Of a stretch of DNA of 64,000 nucleotides, positions 33,131 to 43,850 are shown one piece after another. A program made the position numbers and the translations under genes. The stretch is from Xenorhabdus szentirmaii DSM 16338 (GTDB lineage Bacteria > Pseudomonadota > Gammaproteobacteria > Enterobacterales > Enterobacteriaceae). Position 1 is the stretch's first letter; every line of letters begins with the position of its first letter. The notes under the pieces were generated by a model. The model made no database searches. It was given only the letters and a program-made list of their open reading frames with translations, and was not told the DNA's origin. The stretch is from contig NZ_NIBV01000003.1 in the NCBI RefSeq assembly GCF_002632585.1, positions 186,001 through 250,000 on the forward strand, written 5' to 3'.

Positions 33131-34792
33131 TCATTGAGGGGCACGCCAGTTAACTGCTAACACAGATTGTAACTGTTGTTTTTCAATATCGCCAAACGTT
33201 GTGCTTGCAGACGTTGGTGGTGCAAATGCAGCCATGGCCTGGACAAGATTTTCGACACTACGATCCATCAACCGATAGCCATCACCAGCCGTAATGCTAC
33301 TTGGTCGTTCAGGAGAAGTGGCATACCAATTATGCAGTGTCACTTCCTGTTTACTGCCAATGACCGAAATCTGCAAATCTTGTCCTTCATGCTGGAACCA
33401 CAGATGAGCCGGGGCAATATCCTTTCCAAACACCAAGTTCCCCGTTCTTCCGCTAAATCGCAAGTCGTTATCCCCATGCCCGACTTCTACCGTCGACATC
33501 GTACCACTGGTCATTATATGGTTATTCCCATCCCCGACTTTCACTTTCGCCATACTACCGCTGGTTTCGATATGGTTATTACCATTCCCCACTGCTACTT
33601 TCGACATCGAACCGCTGGCCACGATATGGTTCTTACCATTCCCGACTTCGACCGTCGACATATCACTACTAGACTCAATTTTGTTATCGCCATGCCCGGC
33701 TATCAGTTTATTAATATTGCCAGTTATGATGCTGTTACCATCACCTAGCGTGATATTGGCACCCCACCCTGTCACGTTGATTTTATTATCACCATGTCCG
33801 ACTGCGAGTTCACCGACATTGCCAGTTATGATGCTGTTACCATCACCCAGCGTGATATTGGCGTCCCGTCCTGTCGCATTGATCTTATTATCACCATGTC
33901 CGACGGTGAGTTTCTCAACATTGCCGACAATGTCATTATTACCATTACCCAGCGTAATATCTGACATCGATTCTGCCACATTGACTGTATTGTCACCGTT
34001 ACCCGCAACCATTGTGACACCGACTGCCTTCACATTAATAGTCTTGCTCTCATCCCCTAACGTAATTTCGCCAAAGGTCTTTTTGACCGTGATGAAATTA
34101 GGGTCATCAGGATCAGTGGAGATGAGCTCTCGTTCAGGAATAGTAACCGGTTCCCACTTAACAGGAGGAATCGTGATGGGTTCCCACTCAATAGGAGGAA
34201 TAGTTATCGGTTTCCACTCAGGAATAGTGACCGGGGTGAATCCGTCCGGAGAAGCCACTATCGGTTTATCGGACTCTTGAGTCACCACAGGTCCAACTGT
34301 TGGCACCAAATCTGGCATATATTCAGCAAAGAGGAAGTCGTTTGCATCAACCTGCGAAATATCCAGAGTATCGAGATACAGCAGCTTCACGTTTGAATCA
34401 ATGCCGTTGGCTCCATTAAAGGTAACGTCAACACCATGAATTTGTGACAAGCCGTTGATCGTGCCACGATTACTTTTAGTGATAGCAAGTTGGCTGAAAT
34501 CAGTGACTCCGGTTTGACGCAAATCAATTTTATCAATGCCATGACGGAATCCACGTAATGCATTCCTATAGTCCTTAGCTCCCGGTTGAGCAGCCACGAC
34601 AAAAACGTCTGATGTTGCACTGTCATGACTGTAAATCGTCCCACTCAATTTAAATACCATTTGTCCCTGAGCATCGGTAGTCATCATGACGCCCTGAGCT
34701 CCTCCATTGAGGATAACGGTTCCCAAACCTTCTTGTGGTGTATCTGCTGTAGTGTCACTGTTTATGTAAGCCGTTGGAGCTATAAAAGTGTC
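33131..34792 (-). pseudogene. C-terminal part of the giant RTX protein, cut off by an in-frame TAG
   Basis: Reading continues in the same frame as the upstream RTX gene directly after its TAG (34795-34793): DTFIAPTAYINSD..., with a TTG at 34726 as the first alternative start (531 residues). It holds a serralysin-like C-terminal module (ATSDVFVVAAQPG...GIDKIDLRQTGVTDFSQL), a Pro-rich linker (PEWKPITIPP repeats) and about ten RTX-like turns of the VGHGDNKI / VGNGNNHI type. The end looks like a type I secretion domain (LWFQHEGQDLQISVIGS, VTLHNWY, SVENLVQAMAAF). A CAG-to-TAG change would explain the split. Without read-through the upstream protein lacks this end. The stretch has no ribosome binding site of its own. 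Confidence 0.8.
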
Positions 34793-37700
34793 CTAGAACT
34801 TAAAGTTCTCTGCACCGATCCCTGTAACAATTTGGTTTTTCAGGACAATATTCTGCCCATTACCAAGATCGATTTTAACATCTTCTCCCTGCTGCACCAG
34901 CTGTAGATCAGCAAACGTTTTTCCGCGAAACCCAACCAGATCGATGATTTCACCACGAGCGGCTTCGAAGTTGGTGATGATGTCGCTACCTGCTTCACGA
35001 CGATGAACCACGAAGAAATCCTTGCCCGTGCCACCTGTTAACGTGTTGTTTCCACGCCCACCATCAAGCAATGCATCTGAATTACCTGCAACCAACGTAT
35101 CGTTGCCATCACCGGTAATGATATTCTGAATGTTCGACGGATTTTGTATCGTTAACGCTGCACCGCCGATGCTGGCAACACCCGTCAGCAAGTTGACTGA
35201 AGTATCTCCAGAAACGGCCGCTGCATTGAGGGTATTACGGCCACCCGCCACGCCATTGACCGCATCATCCAGCACCGCACGATTGGCTTGGGCAACTACC
35301 GACTGAATATATTCGTCAGTGTAAAAGTAAGTGTCATCTGGAGTACTCTTGCTGCCGTATAAACGCAACGACCAGGCATTTAATGTAACTGGCAGGCCGG
35401 AATTCGCATCGGTCACCTGTAGAGTCCAGTTACCAGACGAGCGTTCACCAAAATCATGGGTCGACATAAAACTGTACCTGAACGTCCCTGACTGACTGCT
35501 ACCCAAATCGCTATCACTCGCGCCCGGCATGCCATCCGGAACCTTACCCTGACGATTGAGCAGTACGCTCTGAGTGCCATCGGGAGAAATCAGTTTGAGT
35601 GTCAGATCACCAAGACGGCCTACCTGAGCATCAAAATCGATCTCGACATGCTCAACATTCAGACCTGCATTCATGGCAATGGAAGATGTCAACGTCTCGC
35701 CTGCAGCCAAGGTTTTCCCAAGAGCGCCGCTGGATGCACTATAGACGTACTCGTTGGCAGAGGTGCTTTGGGTCATCCAAGACTCCGCCAGACGAACAGC
35801 GGCTCGGGCATCGACCTGACCAAAACCATAATCGTTACTGGCGTGCATACCGCCGCCATTCCAGTTATGACTGTGATTATCATTCCATTCAGTAGAAGGA
35901 TCATTGACCTTGCGAGCGGATAGCGCAAGGATCTGCTGTACATCCCGATAGCCAAGATTTGGGTTGGCCTCAAGCATTAGCGCAGCAATACCGGAGACTA
36001 TCGGTGCAGCAAAACTGGTGCCTTGCATACTGGTGTAATCATTGCCGAAAGTTGAGCCACGTTCGGTTTTCAGCATATGGCTGGTAGACACAACGTTGCT
36101 GCCCGGCGCCGAAACCAACAGGCTGGCTCCCGGGTTGGAGAACGGCGAAGATCCAATCTGCAACGTCGACAAATCACCCTGTGCGTTAATTGCTCCGACT
36201 TCTACCGAGAAGCGGTTGTTACTGGTCAAAGATCCTTGAGCATTACCACCTTCCGCGCGGCTATTGCCGCCCGCAGCCACTATGACCGTACCCAATCCGC
36301 CACGACCATTGCCCGCCGCGTACTGTGCATTCATGCTCAGCGACAAGGCAGTATTGACGGAGCCATCCTGGAAATTGCTGAGTGCGAAATCGTTGGAAAA
36401 CCCCCAGCTATTGTTGGCAATATCAAAACTAACCATATGCCCCAGGCCCGCAAGGTCGGCACCGCTATTAGCCAGATAATAACCGCCCAAGGTCGCGTCA
36501 TAGGCAACTCCTACACCACCTGTATCATTTTTCGCCGCGACCATCACACCCGCTACCATTGTCGCATGGTTGGAGACCACATCTGGCAATGTTCCATTAG
36601 TTTGTTGAGTCTTCAGCCAGGTTTTGTCAACATTCGCGGCAAGATCAGGGTGATTAATATCAAAGATTTCGGGTGCCGTGGCAAACTTACCACCAGGTTC
36701 GAACTGTCCGATGCGCACACCCTTGCCGGTGTAGTCATTCCAGACTGGCAAAATGTTGGCATCACTCAGATACCATTGCTGAGCCGCCAATGGATCAAGC
36801 GGGACTTCCGGGGTTAATAATGTCGCAGTGGCACGCATCGGCGCAGTCTCTCCGCTACTGAGATCGACTACTGATGCCGCAGGATTCCCTTCAGCATCGA
36901 TGACACCGTATTTAAAGCTGATAAGGCCGGTGTAACGCGGATCTGGTGTAAACAAGACATCGCCCTGATTTGTGAGGCTGACCGTACCGCCTATCGCATC
37001 CCCAACATTGGCAATGCGCAAAGCCCCCTGACTATTGAGGTGTTGATCGTTGGCCAGCAAGCTTTCTGCAGAAATCAGATGAGGCTGAGTACGATCGAAA
37101 ACCTTGCCATCCTTATCATGGGTAAGTACATCCTCAACAGGCATTGCATTCGGTATTTCTAAATCAACCGCCGAAATATCCGCGAAATTGAGTTTTTGGA
37201 TATTTTTCAGCGTCACCGTGCCGTCACGCCCGGCGACCTTGTCGGCTACGACATATCCGTCGTCAGTACGGGTAATTTGATAATCACCGTGATTACCGTG
37301 CAGGCTGACGATATTGACACCGCCATCGCCATCAATTGTGGCATTGCCGTGACCCACTTCAATAACGTCGTCACCCACACCTCCGAAAATTTTATCATCC
37401 CCACCACCAGCGTGGATGATGCTACCGTCTTTGGATGCGTAAATTGTGTCCCCCTGAGGGCCTGCATAGATAACTGACTTACCAGTACCACCAATGATGG
37501 TATTGTGTCCACGACCACCCACCAGAACGTCATTACCCATTCCACCTACTAGAGTCGAATTACCGGAACCACCTTTGATAAAGACACCATTTGCACCGCC
37601 ACTTATAATGGTATCATTGCCATTCCCGCCTTGAGCAATGGTTAAACCAGCCTGAGCCATATCCAGTGCCACACCTTCGTCACCTACGATAATCGCGGTA

Positions 37701-39514
37701 TCGAGCCCACCATTGCCGTGAATGTTTCTTATATCGTCAGAAGCGCTGATAACAAAAACATCATCACCCTCACCGCCAACATAGGTATTGCTCCCTGCGC
37801 CTCCGACCAGCCAGCTGCCGGTTTTTGCCGCAATCAACGTATCATTGCCGCTGCCACCATACAGATTGCTTACGCCCAGTTTCTCCGCATCCAAGGTTTC
37901 ATCTGTTTCACTCTGGCTGGCGTAAGCCGTGGTTGTGATATCGTTGAAAATTGAAGTAACCCGAGTACCTGCTTCCTCGATATTCAAAATATTACTTACG
38001 GGATTTCCGAGAAAATCAACAGCCAGCATTTCACGGATTTCACCATTGATGGTGAAAGATCCACTGGCAACAACCTTATTCCCATCACGTACTTCAGTTT
38101 TATCTGATGCTCGGACGCTAATCTGAGTAATTCCCAGCTCCTCCAGTGTCTTAAGTTCACCTGCATCAACCTTTGCATCGTGGGTAGCGTCAACCCAAAC
38201 CCGTAACTGGCTCCAGATCGGGTCATTCTTATCAATTACCCCATCCTTATTTGCATCTTCGCTGGCCAGAGCCCCAAAACCATCCTTGAATTTTTTCTCA
38301 CCCGCAACGCCATCTATTCCAGCCTTACCACCGTAGTACTCTGAGAACATCCGGCTGACGTCTTTTATCTGGCCGCTACCATCATCAATCACCAGTATTC
38401 CGGTATTGCTCCCTGCCCAACCACTGCGCTTAAGCGTACCACTGTTGTCCATGTCGAACAGCACACCATCACGGATGTCGGTCATATGCACACCATTACC
38501 ACTCAAATCCAATAACAGTGGATCAACATAAGTATTAAATGTCGTCATGGCTGATAAATTGTTCACAGATACAACGTTCATCATAGCCAAATCTATTTTT
38601 CTGAGAGATTCCGCTGCGTCGTATGTCGGTTTAAAGAATTCTGACAAGTAATCGTTGGGTCGAACATTGGGATCGAGCTGCATTTCACCGGGACGAATGC
38701 CACCGGTGGCAAGGCTGGCCATCTGGGTTGAAGCAAAGTCGGTTTTATCAAGAATGCCCGAAGAAGTGAAGATTTTATGGGTTGATGAATTGTGGATATA
38801 ACCATTGCTCACATCCTGCTGAGCTTTGTTCTCTCCTGTAATCTGTTTCTCTGGTTGTGGGGAAGAATTGATATCGATATTGATCAAGCTCTTTGGCGGA
38901 TTAGGAAGCGGATCTCCTTTATTCCCTGTATTAATTGGCGGTAGATATATACTATGTCTTTTTTCATAATGATCGCCATTGCGAACCATATCGTCACGAA
39001 TGATTGGGGCCTTATGATATTCAAGCGTCTCTCTTAACTTAAAACGATTGTGATTGGGTAATAGATTTCCTTCATCAAGGACTGTAACACCTACAACGGC
39101 CTGTTTCCAGTCATTATACCCAATAGAATGTAATGAGTGATACACAAAATCTACGCAGCTATTGTAGTTCATTGCATAGTTATCAGAATTAAATCCAGCT
39201 GACTTTGGATTATCTGAGAAGTCGTTTAACGCCTTGTACTGTTTCTCTGTCAACGCAATGGTGACTTCATAAGAGGTCTGTTGATAAGCAGCGTCATCAT
39301 AAGGAGTGACTTTCCCTGCCCCAAACGGTACCCCCTCCTTTGACTCGAAACCGACACTTCTTTCATTTCCGTTACCATCATTTATCACATACCACATATG
39401 ACCAGCGGCTGATTTGTGCATGTCTCCCGCTTTATTCTTACCCTTATCTTCCTGATAAATATATTTAGCCCCCATGGGGGCAACTTTATACGTTACAGTA
39501 TATTTATTTTCCAT
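34793..39514 (-). CDS. Giant RTX protein with cysteine-peptidase-like, subtilase and P domains
   Basis: 1573 residues up to a TAG. Domains: residues 1-200 resemble a permuted NlpC/P60- or LRAT-like papain fold (His39 in AAGHMWYVI, Cys120 in NYNSCVDFVYHSL). A calcium-binding region follows (LLLDLSGNGV, DANKDGVIDKNDP), then RTX repeats (GGSGNDTL, GGMGNDVLVGG, GGGDDKIFGG). Then comes an S8 peptidase with His in SNHATMVAG, Asn in ANNSWG and Ser in QGTSFAAP. At the usual Asp position it has Glu (RIGQFEPGG). A proprotein-convertase P domain and more RTX repeats complete it. ATG at 39514 has GAGGAAAT upstream. It lies downstream of HlyB, HlyD and a lipoprotein gene, so it is the probable type I secretion substrate. 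Confidence 0.88.
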   Translation of the reverse strand: MENKYTVTYKVAPMGAKYIYQEDKGKNKAGDMHKSAAGHMWYVINDGNGNERSVGFESKEGVPFGAGKVTPYDDAAYQQTSYEVTIALTEKQYKALNDFSDNPKSAGFNSDNYAMNYNSCVDFVYHSLHSIGYNDWKQAVVGVTVLDEGNLLPNHNRFKLRETLEYHKAPIIRDDMVRNGDHYEKRHSIYLPPINTGNKGDPLPNPPKSLINIDINSSPQPEKQITGENKAQQDVSNGYIHNSSTHKIFTSSGILDKTDFASTQMASLATGGIRPGEMQLDPNVRPNDYLSEFFKPTYDAAESLRKIDLAMMNVVSVNNLSAMTTFNTYVDPLLLDLSGNGVHMTDIRDGVLFDMDNSGTLKRSGWAGSNTGILVIDDGSGQIKDVSRMFSEYYGGKAGIDGVAGEKKFKDGFGALASEDANKDGVIDKNDPIWSQLRVWVDATHDAKVDAGELKTLEELGITQISVRASDKTEVRDGNKVVASGSFTINGEIREMLAVDFLGNPVSNILNIEEAGTRVTSIFNDITTTAYASQSETDETLDAEKLGVSNLYGGSGNDTLIAAKTGSWLVGGAGSNTYVGGEGDDVFVISASDDIRNIHGNGGLDTAIIVGDEGVALDMAQAGLTIAQGGNGNDTIISGGANGVFIKGGSGNSTLVGGMGNDVLVGGRGHNTIIGGTGKSVIYAGPQGDTIYASKDGSIIHAGGGDDKIFGGVGDDVIEVGHGNATIDGDGGVNIVSLHGNHGDYQITRTDDGYVVADKVAGRDGTVTLKNIQKLNFADISAVDLEIPNAMPVEDVLTHDKDGKVFDRTQPHLISAESLLANDQHLNSQGALRIANVGDAIGGTVSLTNQGDVLFTPDPRYTGLISFKYGVIDAEGNPAASVVDLSSGETAPMRATATLLTPEVPLDPLAAQQWYLSDANILPVWNDYTGKGVRIGQFEPGGKFATAPEIFDINHPDLAANVDKTWLKTQQTNGTLPDVVSNHATMVAGVMVAAKNDTGGVGVAYDATLGGYYLANSGADLAGLGHMVSFDIANNSWGFSNDFALSNFQDGSVNTALSLSMNAQYAAGNGRGGLGTVIVAAGGNSRAEGGNAQGSLTSNNRFSVEVGAINAQGDLSTLQIGSSPFSNPGASLLVSAPGSNVVSTSHMLKTERGSTFGNDYTSMQGTSFAAPIVSGIAALMLEANPNLGYRDVQQILALSARKVNDPSTEWNDNHSHNWNGGGMHASNDYGFGQVDARAAVRLAESWMTQSTSANEYVYSASSGALGKTLAAGETLTSSIAMNAGLNVEHVEIDFDAQVGRLGDLTLKLISPDGTQSVLLNRQGKVPDGMPGASDSDLGSSQSGTFRYSFMSTHDFGERSSGNWTLQVTDANSGLPVTLNAWSLRLYGSKSTPDDTYFYTDEYIQSVVAQANRAVLDDAVNGVAGGRNTLNAAAVSGDTSVNLLTGVASIGGAALTIQNPSNIQNIITGDGNDTLVAGNSDALLDGGRGNNTLTGGTGKDFFVVHRREAGSDIITNFEAARGEIIDLVGFRGKTFADLQLVQQGEDVKIDLGNGQNIVLKNQIVTGIGAENFKF

Positions 39515-39559
39515 ACTTATTATTTCCTCTAGTCGTTATTTCTCTTTTTTCTATATAAA

Positions 39560-40081
39560 TCAAATCTTCGGATCGTAATAGGTGAATTCAACAAAACTCT
39601 CGATGCCATTAAAAGCAGGAACATCTTCTAGGGTAGTAATTACCGCAGAGTAGAGTCCAGGGGGTAGGAAAAATGTTTTTATTTCTCGTACAGCTGTATT
39701 TATACTTCTCTCTTCGTAATCGAAAAGACTCCCGCCTTCGGATCCCATAGCATTTATTTTATTGTCAAAAAAAATCTGTCCATCTTTAACAATACGGAGT
39801 GAAACAGGGGTTATTACTCCGCTTTTATCAATTCTCCCAAACAACTCAAACCGCCTTACCATTTCATCAGAATCATCCGTAGTAGCAAAAAGCAGAGCAA
39901 ACTGATAATTCCCTTTATTTTTGATTTCAAAATCAAATTTTACTGATTGGCCAGACCGTGTTATATCAATCGGTTTGTATATATCAATGTACTTAGAACA
40001 TGACACTAATAAGGCGAAACTGAAAAAAACAATGATATTGCGCCAATGTTTGAACCTTCGGTGTATTTGTAATACTTTCAT
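39560..40081 (-). CDS. Small lipoprotein, DUF5625-like
   Basis: About 173 residues with an N-terminal hydrophobic segment ending in a lipobox (FALLVSCSKYIDIYKP), so it is probably a membrane-anchored lipoprotein. The mature part is beta-rich (VKFDFEIKNKGNYQFALLFAT, FFLPPGLYSAVITTLEDVP) and resembles DUF5625-type proteins often found next to toxins. GGAG lies 7 bases before the ATG at 40081; a GTG one codon earlier is also possible. It sits between hlyD and the RTX gene, 45 bp before the latter. By position it could protect the producer or help the RTX protein, but neither is shown. Confidence 0.75.
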   Translation of the reverse strand: MKVLQIHRRFKHWRNIIVFFSFALLVSCSKYIDIYKPIDITRSGQSVKFDFEIKNKGNYQFALLFATTDDSDEMVRRFELFGRIDKSGVITPVSLRIVKDGQIFFDNKINAMGSEGGSLFDYEERSINTAVREIKTFFLPPGLYSAVITTLEDVPAFNGIESFVEFTYYDPKI

Positions 40082-40198
40082 CACTTCACTCCAATCAAAG
40101 TAAGACTGAGAAAAACATTTTTGACCACTAACGATGCTCTATCTTAATCACAGTAAATTGCGAATATGGAGAACCGACTTCATAGAAATATCGTTTCC

Positions 40199-41614
40199 TT
40201 ACCGCTCTCTCAAGCTTTCATCCAGATGTTGTTGCAACGGACTCAGGAAATAATCAATCACCCTGCGTTGATCGGTTTTTATTTCTGCCGTAATCGACAT
40301 GCCCGGAGATAACGCGACTCGCTGACCATTGACCTGCACGTGATCCGATTTCAGGCGAATACGGCTGCTATAAATGAGCCCGCGCTTTTCATCCTCAATG
40401 GCGTCGTTCGACACGCTGAGAATTTCGCCGTCAATGGTGCCGTACTTGGTGAAAGTGAACGTTTCTACCTTGACGGTGACCGGTTGACCAACATGGATGA
40501 AGCCTACATCCTTATTTTCCAGCATTGCCTCCACTTCTACGGGTTGATCTGTGGGAACAATGACCATCAACGGCTGAGCGGGTGTCACCACGCCACCGAC
40601 GGTATGGATAGCGAGTTGTTGAACTGTACCGGCCACTGGAGCTTTAAGGTTGGTCAGGTTTTCCTGATAACGGGCCTTTGCCAACTCCTGAACCAAAGTC
40701 GCTGCTTTTTTGTTGGCTTCTTGTTGCTGGTCGAGCATGGCACGGCGGTTCTGCGCAATAACCGCCTCACGCCGACGTTGTGCTTCATCCCGGGCAGCGG
40801 TGTTCTGCAGGACACTGGCTTGCTGTACACTTAACTGGCGTTGCAGATCCAGCCGTATCTGTTCTTTTTCCAAATAGGCATGCCGCGATACATACTGTTT
40901 CGTCAGCAACCGTTCGTAATCCTTAGCTAATTGTGTAGCAATCGGCAGCGTTTTTCTCAGGCTGGCTACCTGAGACTGAGCAGATTGAATTTCAGCGCTG
41001 CGTTGGCGGATTTCGGCATCCACTAACTCCAAATTACTGCGGTATTCCTGATATTGTCCCTGAAGCCAGCGCTCGGCACTTCGCACCTGCTCAGGACTAG
41101 CGTTGGCAATCGTTCCTGTCAGCGCCGCTGGCGGCTGTTGTTGATTGATCGCATCAAGCATGGAGGTACTCCGTGCACTATCGATACGAGACGCCAGCAG
41201 TTCACTCTGGATTCGGCTAACGTCGGCGCTTGCTGCCGTTGGATCGAGTTCGACCAACAACTCACCAGATTTTACCATTTGGCCGTCATTGACGTGGATT
41301 GCTTTGACCACCGCCGTTTCGCGGGGTTGAATCAATTTGGTTTTCCCATTGGGAACAATTTTTCCCGGAGCAACAGCCACGACTTCAATTTTGCCAATGT
41401 AAGCCCAAAGCAACGCAAGTAAGGCAAACCCCATAATGCCCCAGATGAAAATTCTCGGGGCCGGATGAACGGGTGTTTCCTGCAACTCCAAAGCCGTCGG
41501 TAAAAACTGTAATTCATCAGCTTGCCGTGGCGACATATCCATGCTTTTACGTTGACGCCAGGACTGACTCCACACATCACGATAGCGTTGTAATAAGGAA
41601 CCCATTGTGCTCAT
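40199..41614 (-). CDS. HlyD-family type I secretion adaptor
   Basis: 471 residues. A short cytoplasmic N-terminus, one transmembrane helix (RIFIWGIMGFALLALLWAYI), a lipoyl-like hairpin (VVAVAPGKIVPNGKTKLIQP), long coiled-coil alpha hairpins (residues ~130-310) and a beta-barrel end (VEAMLENKDVGFIHVGQPVTVKVE; RVALSPGMSITAEIKTDQR). HlyD bridges the inner-membrane ABC transporter and TolC. No tolC gene is nearby, so the chromosomal one would be used. The gene follows the ABC transporter by 94 bp in the same direction. Confidence 0.92.
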   Translation of the reverse strand: MSTMGSLLQRYRDVWSQSWRQRKSMDMSPRQADELQFLPTALELQETPVHPAPRIFIWGIMGFALLALLWAYIGKIEVVAVAPGKIVPNGKTKLIQPRETAVVKAIHVNDGQMVKSGELLVELDPTAASADVSRIQSELLASRIDSARSTSMLDAINQQQPPAALTGTIANASPEQVRSAERWLQGQYQEYRSNLELVDAEIRQRSAEIQSAQSQVASLRKTLPIATQLAKDYERLLTKQYVSRHAYLEKEQIRLDLQRQLSVQQASVLQNTAARDEAQRRREAVIAQNRRAMLDQQQEANKKAATLVQELAKARYQENLTNLKAPVAGTVQQLAIHTVGGVVTPAQPLMVIVPTDQPVEVEAMLENKDVGFIHVGQPVTVKVETFTFTKYGTIDGEILSVSNDAIEDEKRGLIYSSRIRLKSDHVQVNGQRVALSPGMSITAEIKTDQRRVIDYFLSPLQQHLDESLRER

Positions 41615-41708
41615 AAGAAGTTTTTATCCTTGAACTGGCGTATGTTTATCTTCGTCACATCTACCTCTGATTACGTTATTAGCCGTTTTCATCATACGTT
41701 CCAGCCTT

Positions 41709-43850
41709 TCACCCCTGCTGCATTTGATGCAGTCGTGAATAGTGGCCATCCTGACGCCCCAATAACTCGGCATGATTTCCTTGTTCGACGATCTGTCCCC
41801 GATCCATCACGAGGATGCGATGCGCATCGCGCACAGCTGACAACCGATGGGCGATAATAATGACCGTGCGTCCCTTGCAAATGCTTTGCATGTTCTGCTG
41901 CACAATCCGTTCAGACTCGTAGTCCAGCGCACTGGTCGCCTCGTCGAAAATCAAAATGCGGGGATTACCAATCAAAGCGCGGGCAATGGCTATCCGTTGC
42001 CGCTGACCACCCGAAAGTGACGCGCCGTGCTCCCCCACAATAGTGTCGTAACCTTCAGGCAGTTCAAGAATGAATTCATGGGCACCGGCCATGTTGGCAG
42101 CATGCATGACCACTTCGAGCGGTGCCCCAGGATCAATCAAGGCGATGTTTTCCCGAATGCTGCGGTTGAATAACATATTGTCTTGCAACACCACACCAAT
42201 CTGCCGACGCAGTGAGGAAACATCAGCCAATGCCAGATCCATGCCATCAACCATGACCCGTCCACGTTCCGGAACATAAAGTCGCTGCAACAAACGAGTC
42301 AGGGTACTTTTGCCTGAGCCTGAACGCCCCACCACACCAATGATTTCTCCTGCACCAATGGTCAGGTTGATCCCCCGCAATACCTCAGAACCATCAGCCC
42401 GATAACGAAAATGCACCTGATCGAACTCTACCCGCCCCATGAGCGGCGGCACAGTGCTACGTGTAGCCTGTGATAATTCAGTTCGGGAATTGAGGATATC
42501 TCCCAGACGCTGCACTGAAACTCCGGTCTGCTGGAAGCTGGTCCACAGTTGCGCCAGGCGCATAATAGGGCCGCTGACACGACCGGCCAGCATATTGAAT
42601 GCGATCAATTCTCCCACCGACAACTGCCCATCTATCACAAGGCGGGCACCAAGCCAGAGTGTGGCAACGGTCACTAACTTGCCGATAAATGATACGCTTT
42701 CATTGGCGAGGGTAGATAAGGTCTGTGTTTTGAAACCTGCGGCAACATAAGCTGCCAGTTGATTATCCCACTTACGGATGGATTGCGGTTCAACCGCCAT
42801 TGACTTTAAAGTATCGATGCCATTGATCGTTTCGACAAGGAATGCCTGATTTTCGGCATTGCGCGTGAAACTCTCCTGCAATCGCTTACGCAAGAGGGGG
42901 GTAACCAACATCGAGACGAGCGCATAGAGCGGTAATGATAACACCACAATGAGCGTCAGCCAGCCACTGTAGTAGAACATCACAAGGATGAACACCAGAG
43001 AAAAAAGGACATCGATCATCAGGGTAATGGCGTTGCCTGTGAGGAAGCTGCGAATGTTTTCCAGTTCGCGTACACGAGCCACAGAGTCGCCGACTCGCCT
43101 GGCCTGAAAGTAAGCCAACGGCAGATTAATCAAATGCCGAAACAGACCCGATCCCAACTCCACATCGATGCGGCTGGTTGTGTGCGCAAACACATAACTA
43201 CGCAAACCGCTCAGTGCCGACTCAAACAGCATGATGCCCAGTAACCCCACTGCGACAACATCCAGCGTGGTTAAACCATGGTGCACCAGTACCTTGTCCA
43301 TGACCACCTGAAAGAATAACGGCGTCACTAAGGCAAACAACTGTAAGGCAAAAGACCCCAGTAAAACTTCACCCAATAACTTGCGGTATTTGACGATGGC
43401 CGGAATAAACCAAGTAAAATCAAAGCGCGAAGTCCCACCGGACAAACTGTTACTTGGGCGTACAAGCACCAATTGCCCTGTCCAACGCTGTTCAAGTTCA
43501 TCAAAGCTGATAACTTCGGGGCGCGCCGCGCGCGGATCCTGAATAAGCGCCTGTTCCTTATCCAGCTTAGCTAAAATAAAAAATTTACCATCCTTATCAA
43601 TGGCAATGGCAGGCAATGGCGTATGTTCAAGTCTAGTCAGTGTTGTGCTTACTACCTTGGCTTTCAGCCCTGAATGACGAGCAGCCAGCAGCAGCTCTTT
43701 CTGGGTAAGGCCTTGGTTAGAAGTAGAAAACTCGTGTGAAAGTTGTTCAGTAGATATAGCGATGTTGTGAAACCTGGCTAACATAGCCAAGCAAATCAGG
43801 CCTGTGTCCAGCTCTGGGGAAGAATGGGGTGACTCTGTCTCAGTACTCAT
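41709..43850 (-). CDS. HlyB-family type I secretion ABC transporter
   Basis: 713 residues. The N-terminal ~130 residues are a C39-peptidase-like domain in which the catalytic Cys of the DCG motif is replaced (DTGLICLAMLARFHN). This makes it a non-cleaving substrate-docking domain as in HlyB. Six membrane helices follow, then the nucleotide-binding domain: Walker A GRSGSGKSTL, signature LSGGQRQR, Walker B ILIFDEATSALD, H-loop IIAHRLS. The energy-driven pump works with the HlyD-like protein and TolC to export the RTX protein directly to the outside. First gene of the four-gene minus-strand operon; its promoter should lie in 43851-44922. Confidence 0.94.
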   Translation of the reverse strand: MSTETESPHSSPELDTGLICLAMLARFHNIAISTEQLSHEFSTSNQGLTQKELLLAARHSGLKAKVVSTTLTRLEHTPLPAIAIDKDGKFFILAKLDKEQALIQDPRAARPEVISFDELEQRWTGQLVLVRPSNSLSGGTSRFDFTWFIPAIVKYRKLLGEVLLGSFALQLFALVTPLFFQVVMDKVLVHHGLTTLDVVAVGLLGIMLFESALSGLRSYVFAHTTSRIDVELGSGLFRHLINLPLAYFQARRVGDSVARVRELENIRSFLTGNAITLMIDVLFSLVFILVMFYYSGWLTLIVVLSLPLYALVSMLVTPLLRKRLQESFTRNAENQAFLVETINGIDTLKSMAVEPQSIRKWDNQLAAYVAAGFKTQTLSTLANESVSFIGKLVTVATLWLGARLVIDGQLSVGELIAFNMLAGRVSGPIMRLAQLWTSFQQTGVSVQRLGDILNSRTELSQATRSTVPPLMGRVEFDQVHFRYRADGSEVLRGINLTIGAGEIIGVVGRSGSGKSTLTRLLQRLYVPERGRVMVDGMDLALADVSSLRRQIGVVLQDNMLFNRSIRENIALIDPGAPLEVVMHAANMAGAHEFILELPEGYDTIVGEHGASLSGGQRQRIAIARALIGNPRILIFDEATSALDYESERIVQQNMQSICKGRTVIIIAHRLSAVRDAHRILVMDRGQIVEQGNHAELLGRQDGHYSRLHQMQQG

